From contig JAEEVC010000028.1 of NCBI GenBank assembly GCA_016287075.1, forward strand, positions 1 to 35,155: a stretch of DNA of 35,155 nt. The letters run 5' to 3'. The notes under the pieces are model-generated. The model was not told the DNA's origin, searched no databases, and saw only the letters and a list, made by a program, of their open reading frames with translations. A program made the position numbers and the translations under genes. Shown here one piece after another: positions 15,881-22,473 of this stretch. Numbering within the stretch: position 1 is the first letter of the stretch; each line of letters opens with the position of its first letter. This stretch comes from Bacteroidales bacterium. GTDB lineage: Bacteria; Bacteroidota; Bacteroidia; Bacteroidales; UBA932.

Positions 15881-15897
15881 ATAGGAATTTTTCCTAT
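15881..15897. promoter_or_regulatory. Palindrome between cdd and mnmA, possible operator
   Basis: ATAGGAA-TTT-TTCCTAT is a perfect dyad, with further partial symmetry outward (CAAT on the left, ATTG on the right). It occupies the place of the missing -33 box of mnmA and lies 12 bases before the cdd start, so a bound protein could affect both genes. No T-run follows on either strand, so it is not a simple terminator. Confidence 0.5.
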
Positions 15898-15904
15898 TAA
15901 TTGT

Positions 15905-15912
15905 TACATTTG
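15905..15912 (+). promoter_or_regulatory. -7 box of mnmA
   Basis: TACATTTG matches TAnnTTTG. No TTTG/TTG is present 19-20 bases upstream. The predicted start is near 15917, only 6 bases before the ATG at 15923, or 15 before the ATG at 15932. Confidence 0.55.
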
Positions 15913-15922
15913 CCCGCAAAAA

Positions 15923-17365
15923 ATGGACAAAATGGAAGACCGGAAGCGGAAAAAGGTCTGTATCGGGCTGTCCGGCGGGGTGGACTCGAGCGTTGCGGCG
16001 CTGCTCCTCAAAGAGCAGGGCTACGACGTCTTCGCCATGTTCATGCAGAACTGGCATGAGGCCGACGCGACCCTCCACGGCGACTGCGAGTGGGAGGAAG
16101 ACCGCTTCGTGGCCGAGATGGTGGCCCGGAAAATCGGCATTCCCTTCTATTTCGTCGATCTCTCGAAGGAATACCGGAAGCGGGTCGTGGACTACATGTT
16201 CGATGAATATGCCCGCGGCCGGACTCCGAACCCGGACGTGCTCTGCAACCGGGAGATCAAGTTCGACGCCTTCCTCCGGATTGCGGAGAAGTACGGCGCA
16301 GACCTTGTGGCCACCGGCCATTACTGCCGCAAGGAACCGGTCCTGGATGCGTCAGGGCAGCCTGTTCCCGGCGGGGACGGCACCCCGCTGTACCGGATCC
16401 TGGAGGGCTCTGACCCCAACAAGGACCAGACTTATTTCCTCTGCCAGCTGACGCAGGCGCAACTCGCCAAGGCCCTCTTCCCGATCGGGGACATCCGCAA
16501 GCCGGAAGTCCGCCGCCTGGCGAAGGAAGCCGACCTGCCGTCGGCGGAGAAGAAGGATTCCCAGGGCATCTGCTTTGTCGGCAAGGTCGACCTGCCGACC
16601 TTCCTGAAGCAGAAGCTGACCTCCGTCGAGGGCGATGTCATTGAGGTCTATGATGCTTATTATCAGGAGAATCCGCACTATCAGGAGCAGGTGTCCCTGC
16701 TGTATTCCCTGGCGCGGCCTGGCATGGAGCTTCAGCTGATCGCCCCCTATGCGCCGGAAGAGAAGGTCCTGACATCGGACGGGAAACCGCTGGGGGAGAG
16801 CCCGTATGAGCTCGAAAAGGTCGCCGCGCTCTCCGATGCGGCGCTGGAGATGCTCGCCGATCCCGTTTCCTACGACATCCGCTTCGAGACGGAAACCTAC
16901 CGCAGCGGCAAGAAGCATATCCGGAAAACCCGCTACAAGGAGAATCCCTTCGGCAAGATCATCGGCCGCCACGAAGGGGCCCAGTTCTATACCATCGGCC
17001 AGCGGAAGGGACTGAACATCGGCGGCCATAAGGAGTCGCTCTTCGTCATCGCGACCGATATCCCGGCCAACATCATCTACGTCGGGGAAGGCCATCATCA
17101 CAAGGGTCTGTCCCGCAATTGTTTGCGGATTTCACCGGAAGAAATACACTGGATCCGGGAAGACCTCGCCATGGCCCCCGGCGACATCCGACGCTGCCGT
17201 GTCCGCATCCGCTACCGCCAGCCCCTCCAGGGCGCGACGCTCCTCCGGCGGGAGAGCGGCCTCTACCTCCTCTTCGACCAGGCCCAGCGCGGCATCACCG
17301 CCGGCCAGTTCGCCGTCTGGTACGACGGCGACGAGATGCTCGGCAGCGGCCCGATCGCCCGCTAG
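15923..17365 (+). CDS. mnmA: tRNA 2-thiouridine(34) synthase MnmA with a large insertion
   Basis: 480 residues, against about 355-395 in most relatives. The PP-loop ATP pyrophosphatase motif SGGVDSS is at 17-23, the catalytic Cys108 is in PNPDVLCNREIKF, and the second Cys217 is in DSQGICFVG. ATGHYCR and DPNKDQTYFL are also conserved. The C-terminal domain has the family block GRHEGAQFYTIGQRKGLNIGGH. MnmA activates U34 of Lys, Glu and Gln tRNAs with ATP and inserts sulfur delivered by a relay. Between residues about 238 and 343, after FLKQKL, there is an extra segment rich in Tyr, Glu and Lys that I do not recognise. It has no stop codon or frameshift and matches the gene's codon use. A second ATG at 15932 is an alternative start. 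Confidence 0.94.
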   Translation: MDKMEDRKRKKVCIGLSGGVDSSVAALLLKEQGYDVFAMFMQNWHEADATLHGDCEWEEDRFVAEMVARKIGIPFYFVDLSKEYRKRVVDYMFDEYARGRTPNPDVLCNREIKFDAFLRIAEKYGADLVATGHYCRKEPVLDASGQPVPGGDGTPLYRILEGSDPNKDQTYFLCQLTQAQLAKALFPIGDIRKPEVRRLAKEADLPSAEKKDSQGICFVGKVDLPTFLKQKLTSVEGDVIEVYDAYYQENPHYQEQVSLLYSLARPGMELQLIAPYAPEEKVLTSDGKPLGESPYELEKVAALSDAALEMLADPVSYDIRFETETYRSGKKHIRKTRYKENPFGKIIGRHEGAQFYTIGQRKGLNIGGHKESLFVIATDIPANIIYVGEGHHHKGLSRNCLRISPEEIHWIREDLAMAPGDIRRCRVRIRYRQPLQGATLLRRESGLYLLFDQAQRGITAGQFAVWYDGDEMLGSGPIAR

Positions 17366-17405
17366 GGCGGACTGGGGCTGCCGGGTGCATTTTGCTGCTC
17401 CGCCG

Positions 17406-17437
17406 TTTGGGAATCTGCACGGATTTGCCTATTTTTG
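17406..17437 (+). promoter_or_regulatory. Promoter of tpiA
   Basis: TTTG (17406-17409), 20 bases, TATTTTTG (17430-17437). Start expected near 17442, with a leader of about 29 bases. This selects the ATG at 17471 over the in-frame ATG at 17435, which lies inside the promoter. Confidence 0.8.
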
Positions 17438-17470
17438 CATGATTTTACGGAACATGTTTTATTTACTGAT

Positions 17471-18226
17471 ATGAGAAAGTATATCGTTGCCGGCAACTGG
17501 AAGATGAACACCACCGTTGCCGAAGGCGTTGAACTCGCCAAAGCCGTCGCCGCGAAGGCCCAGGACCTCCCGGCCAATGTCCAACTCGTCGTCGCCCCGC
17601 CGTTCACCCACCTGGTGAGCGTCGCCGAAGCCCTGAAGGGCTCCAAGGTCGCCCTCTCCGCCCAGAACTGCGCCGACCACGAAAAGGGTGCGTACACCGG
17701 CGAAGTCGCTGTCAACATGCTCGTTGACGCGGGTTGCCAGTACACCATCCTCGGCCACTCCGAGCGTCGCCAGTACTACGGCGAGACCGATGAGAAGCTC
17801 GTTGTCAAGACGAAGCTTGCACTTGCCGCCGGCCTGAAGGTCATCCTCTGCGTCGGTGAGAACCTCGACGAGCGCGAGGCCGGCAAGCATTTCGATGTCG
17901 TGACGGAGCAGACCAAGGCGGTCCTCTACGAGCTTTCCGCCGAGGAACTCAAGTCCATCGTCGTCGCCTATGAGCCCGTCTGGGCCATCGGCACCGGCAA
18001 GACCGCGACCGCCGCGCAGGCCGAGGAAATCCACGCCTGCATCCGCACCGTCATCGCCGAAAAGTTCGGCCTCGAGGCAGCGGACGACATGACCATCCTC
18101 TACGGCGGCAGCTGCAAGCCCTCCAACGCGAAGGAACTCTTCGCCGAGAAGGACATCGACGGCGGCCTCATCGGCGGCGCCGCCCTCAAGGCGGACGACT
18201 TCATCGCCATCGCCGCCTCCTTCTGA
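17471..18226 (+). CDS. tpiA: Triosephosphate isomerase
   Basis: 251 residues, the usual length. The start RKYIVAGNWKMNTT carries the catalytic Asn and Lys, GHSERRQYYGE the electrophilic His, and VVAYEPVWAIGTGKTA the catalytic Glu and the flexible loop 6. The phosphate-binding end ILYGGSCKPSNA and DGGLIGGAAL are also intact. It interconverts dihydroxyacetone phosphate and glyceraldehyde 3-phosphate in glycolysis. Codon use is strongly biased to C-ending codons, as expected for a highly expressed gene. It has its own promoter and terminator and is therefore monocistronic. Confidence 0.98.
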   Translation: MRKYIVAGNWKMNTTVAEGVELAKAVAAKAQDLPANVQLVVAPPFTHLVSVAEALKGSKVALSAQNCADHEKGAYTGEVAVNMLVDAGCQYTILGHSERRQYYGETDEKLVVKTKLALAAGLKVILCVGENLDEREAGKHFDVVTEQTKAVLYELSAEELKSIVVAYEPVWAIGTGKTATAAQAEEIHACIRTVIAEKFGLEAADDMTILYGGSCKPSNAKELFAEKDIDGGLIGGAALKADDFIAIAASF

Positions 18227-18250
18227 CCGAAGGCCCCGGCATTATCTCCC

Positions 18251-18286
18251 AAAGGAGGCCGACTCGCGTGAGCCGGCCTCTTTTTT
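18251..18286 (+). terminator. Intrinsic terminator of tpiA
   Basis: An 11-bp stem (GAGGCCGACTC with GAGCCGGCCTC, one A-C mismatch, loop GCGT) followed by six T residues, 25 bases after the tpiA stop codon. Confidence 0.85.
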
Positions 18287-18295
18287 GGGTGTTTC

Positions 18296-18472
18296 AGGGA
18301 CGGAGGATGTGGTCTCCGAAGGACTCCGCTCCGCTGCTGACACAGCTCCGCTCCGGCCCCTCCCACCATCTCCTGCGTCATTTGCTCTGCAAATAACTTG
18401 TATCTGGCGGGCCCCTCCCCCTTCCCGTGTCCGGGGGTGGACACGCCTCCGGAGGCCACATCCTCCGTCCCT
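18296..18472. repeat. 177-bp intergenic element with 27-bp inverted terminal repeats
   Basis: 18296-18322 and 18446-18472 are inverted repeats matching at 25 of 27 positions, beginning AGGGACGGAGGATGTGG. The interior has two CCCCTCCC boxes (18357-18364, 18412-18419) and shares the 13-mer GCGGGCCCCTCCC with the 91-bp elements at 3945 and 5551. It lies between the tpiA terminator and the sulfatase stop codon and fills most of the 266-base gap. An open frame crosses it on the minus strand, but it lacks gene-like features. Confidence 0.8.
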
Positions 18473-18492
18473 ATAACGCGTTGGATATGATC

Positions 18493-20769
18493 TCAGTGCT
18501 TTACGTCCACCGTGCCCTTGAAGATCTTGCCGGTGAAGTAGAAGGGGGAGGCGTAGTCGGCGTTGACGGGGACGCCCCACTGGCGGCCGACCTCGATGTA
18601 GTTGTTCCTTCCGGGGAGGTTGACCTTGACGGAAAGGTCCCCTTCGCCGACCTGTATTTCGTTGATATAGAGCTGGATGTGCGTCTTGTTCTTGCCCTTG
18701 TGGGTGGCGACGGCCTTGACGGTGGAGGCGCCTTCCGGCAGTTTGCGGTCGGCGACGATGCGGTCGCCTTCCTGCGTCGCGAAAACGGGTGTGCCGTCAA
18801 GGACATACAGGGCGTAGTGGCTCTGTGAGATTAGGACGCCGTGGTCGGCGGGACCGGCCTGGTCGATATGGACGCCGAGGGCCCAGGGCTTGCCGAGGCT
18901 GCCGTCGAAGTAGGGATACTCCCCATAGCGGCGGGCGCCGACGAAGATGTCATAATGGTTCCTGTGGGGGACCGGATAGGCCGGATCGGCCTTCTTGCCG
19001 TTCTTGAGCGGATAGACCCCGTATGTCCAGGCCAGGCTGTCGAATTCGGCGAGCAGTTCCTTCACTTTCTCCGGATACTTCTTCGAAAGGTCCCGGCTCT
19101 CGTTGAAATCCTCACGGAGATTGTACAGGCGGGCTTCCGTGTCCGGGAAGATGTTCCTGCGCTGGTCGTTGAGAAGCCCGTTCGGGAACTGGAGTTTCCA
19201 GCCGTCCTTATAGAGGGCGTAGGAGGAGTTCAACTCATAGTACTGCAAGTGTTTCCGTTCCTCCACATGGTTGTCGGGGGAGAGGATGGAATGGGCGAAA
19301 CTGGTGCCTTCGATTGCCGTCTGGGGATAGCCGTTGATGGTTTCGGGGACTGTCGCGCCGATGAGTTCGACCGTCGTCGGGAGGATGTCCGTGGCATGGG
19401 TGTACTGGGTGCGGATGCCGCCTGTTTCCCGGATGCCCTCGGGGTAGAAGACAATCAGCCCGTCGTGGGTGCCGCCTTCGTAGTCCGCCCATTTCTTGTA
19501 ATAGCGGAAAGGCGTGTTGCAGGCCTGAGCCCAGCCGGCGGGGTAGAAGGGCCAGGTCCGCTCGTCCCCGTAGTGGTCGTATTGGGCCAGTTCGGCTGCG
19601 ATGTAGGCCTTCTCCTGCTCCGGCGTCAATTCGCGGCCGCCGGTGCGGCCGCCTTCGCCTGATGCGCCGTTGTCGCCGAGGGCGACGATGACCAGCGTGT
19701 GGTCGAGTTCGCCGGTCCGGCGGAGGAAATCCACAATGCGGCCGATCTCGTAATCGGCCTGGGACAGGAAGCCGGCAAAGACTTCCATCTGCCTGGCATA
19801 GAGTTTCTTCTCGTCATCGGAGAGGGTATCCCACGCCGGCACGTCGGCATTGGGGACGGGGAGTTCCGTGCCCTTCGGGACAATGCCTTCCCGGAGTTGG
19901 TTTTCCAGGGTCCGGCGGGCGTAGTCCTCCCAGCCGCTGTCGAAGCGGCCGTGGTATTTGTCCACCCATTCCTTCGAGGCATGAAAGGGCGTATGGGCCG
20001 TTCCGGGGGCGAAATACAGGAAGAAAGGCTGGTCCGGCGCGGCGCTCTGCTGGTCGGCAATGTAGTTGATCGCCTCGGAGGCGAAGCGGGTGATGGCGGG
20101 CTGGCCGAGGGAGTCGTCCGGCTCGCGGTGGGTGTCGCGGTACATTTTCGGATGCCACTGGTCGTCGGCGCCGGCTGGGGCGCAGAAACCGTAGAAATGG
20201 TCGAAGCCGCGGCCCGTGGCCCAGCGGTTGAACGGGCCGGCGAAAGAGCCGTTCTCGTGGGGGGCACCGTTGTACTTGCCTACGCAGAAGGTCGCATAGC
20301 CGTTTTCGCGGAGGATTTCCGCGGCGGTGCCGTTCTCCATCGGGAGGTAGGTGTCGTAACTGGGGGTGCCGTACTGGTCGTCGTTGAAACGGCCCATGTG
20401 GCAGTGGTGGTGGTTGCGGCCGGTCAGGAGGCAGGCGCGGGTCGCCGCGCTGATGGCGGCTGAGTGGAAGTTATTGAAACGCAGACCGTTATCGGCGAGG
20501 TAGTCGAAGGTCGGCGTCTCGATGAGACCGCCGAAGGCCGTGCTCGTGCCGAAACCCGTATCGTCCAGCAGGATCCAGACGATGTTCGGGGAGCCGGGCC
20601 GGGCGACAGGATTGTGTCGTGGATATGCGGTCTGCGTCTCGGCGACGGTCCTGCCGATCCTGCCGGTGAAAGGCGGGTTGGGGCTGTACTGCGCGGCGGC
20701 GGGTGGCGCGGCAAGCATGGCGCTCCCGGCCGCGAGACCGGTCAGGAGAAGGGATGGGTTGCTTTGCAT
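18493..20769 (-). CDS. Exported sulfatase (arylsulfatase-like)
   Basis: 758 residues. An N-terminal signal peptide (hydrophobic core LLLTGLAAGSAMLAA, likely cut after PPAAA) sends it out of the cytoplasm. The alkaline-phosphatase-fold start PNIVWILLDDTGFG supplies metal-binding Asp69 and Asp70. The activation motif is S-A-A-T-R (Ser107) followed by ACLLTGRN, so formylglycine would be made from serine and the usual Pro is Ala; anaerobic sulfatase-maturing enzymes accept such sites. LGDNGASGEGGRTGGREL is a second metal-site region. The length and the C-terminal beta domain fit the long arylsulfatase branch. The substrate is unknown; host or dietary sulfated glycans are plausible. No SusC/SusD or maturase gene is nearby. 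It follows serB by 17 bases. Confidence 0.9.
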   Translation of the reverse strand: MQSNPSLLLTGLAAGSAMLAAPPAAAQYSPNPPFTGRIGRTVAETQTAYPRHNPVARPGSPNIVWILLDDTGFGTSTAFGGLIETPTFDYLADNGLRFNNFHSAAISAATRACLLTGRNHHHCHMGRFNDDQYGTPSYDTYLPMENGTAAEILRENGYATFCVGKYNGAPHENGSFAGPFNRWATGRGFDHFYGFCAPAGADDQWHPKMYRDTHREPDDSLGQPAITRFASEAINYIADQQSAAPDQPFFLYFAPGTAHTPFHASKEWVDKYHGRFDSGWEDYARRTLENQLREGIVPKGTELPVPNADVPAWDTLSDDEKKLYARQMEVFAGFLSQADYEIGRIVDFLRRTGELDHTLVIVALGDNGASGEGGRTGGRELTPEQEKAYIAAELAQYDHYGDERTWPFYPAGWAQACNTPFRYYKKWADYEGGTHDGLIVFYPEGIRETGGIRTQYTHATDILPTTVELIGATVPETINGYPQTAIEGTSFAHSILSPDNHVEERKHLQYYELNSSYALYKDGWKLQFPNGLLNDQRRNIFPDTEARLYNLREDFNESRDLSKKYPEKVKELLAEFDSLAWTYGVYPLKNGKKADPAYPVPHRNHYDIFVGARRYGEYPYFDGSLGKPWALGVHIDQAGPADHGVLISQSHYALYVLDGTPVFATQEGDRIVADRKLPEGASTVKAVATHKGKNKTHIQLYINEIQVGEGDLSVKVNLPGRNNYIEVGRQWGVPVNADYASPFYFTGKIFKGTVDVKH

Positions 20770-20786
20770 GGGCGATGGATTGAGGG

Positions 20787-22013
20787 TTACATCTTCCCCT
20801 GTTCGCCGAGATGGCTGTCTTTGAATCCGAGGAAGTAGAGGATGCCGTCCAGGCCGAGGGTGTTGATGGACTGGCGGGCCTTCTGCACGACACGTGGCTT
20901 GGCGTGGAAGGCGATGCCGAGACCGGCTTCCGAGAGCATCGGGAGGTCATTGGCCCCGTCGCCGACGGCGATGGTCTGGGCCAGGTTGACATGCTCGCTC
21001 TGGGCGATGAGTTTCAGCAGGTCCGCCTTCCGGCGGCCGTCGACCACCTCGCCGAGGTAGCGGCCGGTCAGTTTGCCTTCCTCGTCGATTTCCAGTTCGT
21101 TGGCATAGACATAGTCGATCCCGTACCGGCGCTGGAGGTATTCGCCGAAGTAGGTGAATCCGCCGCTGAGGATTGCGATCTTGTAGCCGCAGGTCTTGAG
21201 GACGGACATCAGGCGGTCGGTGCCTTCCGTAATCGGGAGGTTCTCCGCAATCTCACGCATGACGCTCACATCCAGGCCCTTGAGCAGGGCGACACGGCGG
21301 GTGAAACTCTCCTTGAAGTCGATTTCGCCCCGCATGGCGGCCTCCGTGATGGCCTTGACCTCGGCGCCGACGCCGGCCCGTTCGGCCAGTTCGTCGATGC
21401 ACTCGGTCTGGATGAGCGTGGAGTCCATGTCGAAGCAGATCAGGCGGCGCATCCGGCGGTACATGTCGTCCCGCTGGAAGGAGAAATCCATGCCGTCGGT
21501 CGCGGCGAGTTCCATCAGCCGGGCCTGCATCGCCGCCCGGTCGCGGGGCGTTCCGCGCAGGGAGAACTCGACGCAGGCACGCACGTTCTTCTCCGGGTTC
21601 ATGATGCTCATCCGGCCGGTGAGCCGCTTGATGGTATCGATGTTGAGCCCCTGGTCGGAAATGACTTCCGCCGCCTGGGCGATCTGCCTGGCGGAGAGGC
21701 TGCGTCCGATGACCGTCAGGATGTAGCGGTTTTTCCCCTGGCGTCCGGCCCATTCCTCGTATTCGTCGTCGGGAATCGGGGCGAAGCCGATGTTGACGCC
21801 GAGTTCCGTCGCCTTGAACAGGAGTTCCTTCATCACCTGCCCGGAATGCGCCTCATCGATGCGGATGAGGATGCCGAGGGACAGGGAACTGTGGATGGAT
21901 GCCTGGCCGATATCGAGGATCTGGGCGTCATAGCGGGCGAGGATCTCCATGACGGAGGCGGTGAGACCGGTCCGGTCCCGGCCGGTGATGCGGATGAGGA
22001 TCTGTTCTTTCAT
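20787..22013 (-). CDS. serB: Phosphoserine phosphatase with two ACT domains
   Basis: 408 residues from the ATG at 22013. Two N-terminal ACT-like domains (about 5-80 and 97-175; ILIRITGRDRTGLTASVMEIL and ILTVIGRSLSARQIAQAAEVI) are followed by a HAD phosphatase domain: nucleophile motif DMDST (195-199), LSGGF and VGDGANDLPML. It removes phosphate from phosphoserine in the last step of serine synthesis, and the ACT domains probably sense an amino acid. The doubled-ACT form is common in Bacteroidota. The consensus promoter at 22018-22048 puts the transcription start on the A of this ATG, so the mRNA is probably leaderless; the longer frame to 22136 would start upstream of transcription and overlaps the neighbouring lipoprotein gene. 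Confidence 0.95.
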   Translation of the reverse strand: MKEQILIRITGRDRTGLTASVMEILARYDAQILDIGQASIHSSLSLGILIRIDEAHSGQVMKELLFKATELGVNIGFAPIPDDEYEEWAGRQGKNRYILTVIGRSLSARQIAQAAEVISDQGLNIDTIKRLTGRMSIMNPEKNVRACVEFSLRGTPRDRAAMQARLMELAATDGMDFSFQRDDMYRRMRRLICFDMDSTLIQTECIDELAERAGVGAEVKAITEAAMRGEIDFKESFTRRVALLKGLDVSVMREIAENLPITEGTDRLMSVLKTCGYKIAILSGGFTYFGEYLQRRYGIDYVYANELEIDEEGKLTGRYLGEVVDGRRKADLLKLIAQSEHVNLAQTIAVGDGANDLPMLSEAGLGIAFHAKPRVVQKARQSINTLGLDGILYFLGFKDSHLGEQGKM

Positions 22014-22017
22014 GGGA

Positions 22018-22048
22018 CAAAGGTAGCAATTCCTCTCCGGACCCGCAA
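22018..22048 (-). promoter_or_regulatory. Promoter of serB, leaderless start
   Basis: Minus strand TTG (22048-22046), 20 bases, TACCTTTG (22025-22018). The fifth base after the box is the A of the serB ATG at 22013. Confidence 0.75.
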
Positions 22049-22062
22049 GGGGGAAGCGCGGG

Positions 22063-22473
22063 TCAGGGCAGGATCCGTACCACGGCGCCGATGGATTCCT
22101 TGCCGTTCCAGAGCCATACGGTGCCGTCATCCGCAATCTTTTCGACCTTGAAGGGAATCCCGTCCCGTTTCTGGACCTCGTAGTTCTGGAACCAGGTGAG
22201 GGAGGCGGTCACGGTCTGCCCCTCCTCTTTCGGAGCAGCGTCGCAGCGGAGGATGAAGAAATCGGACATGTCGTCGTTGCCGGTCCGGAATTCATGCCTG
22301 GCGGGAACGTAGCCGAGCTGGCCGGTCGCTTCGTCGTACAGGAAGGCCATCCGTCCCTTGACCTTGAGGCACGGGGTGTCGCTGCCGATCAGTTCGTCAT
22401 CGATCCTCGCTTCGAAAATGCAGGCGCTGAGGGCCGGAAGCAGGCAAAGGAGAAGGGTGAGGATGCGTTTCAT
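22063..22473 (-). CDS. Small predicted lipoprotein of unknown function
   Basis: 136 residues. The N-terminus MKRILTLLLCLLPALSAC has a short basic start, a hydrophobic core and a lipobox with Cys18, so the protein is probably a lipoprotein. The rest (SDFFILRCDAAPKEEGQTVTASLTWFQN, VEKIADDGTVWLWNGKESIGAVVRIL) looks beta-rich; I do not recognise a named family. Its ATG overlaps the stop codon of the M6 protease gene (ATGA), so the two are translationally coupled. That suggests a shared envelope role, for example an accessory or inhibitor of the protease, which is inference only. Confidence 0.75.
   Translation of the reverse strand: MKRILTLLLCLLPALSACIFEARIDDELIGSDTPCLKVKGRMAFLYDEATGQLGYVPARHEFRTGNDDMSDFFILRCDAAPKEEGQTVTASLTWFQNYEVQKRDGIPFKVEKIADDGTVWLWNGKESIGAVVRILP

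Noticed and set aside
18100..18459. 119-residue frame through the 177-bp element
   Set aside because: It is made by the inverted-repeat element and runs antisense into tpiA; no gene-like start or conserved domain.
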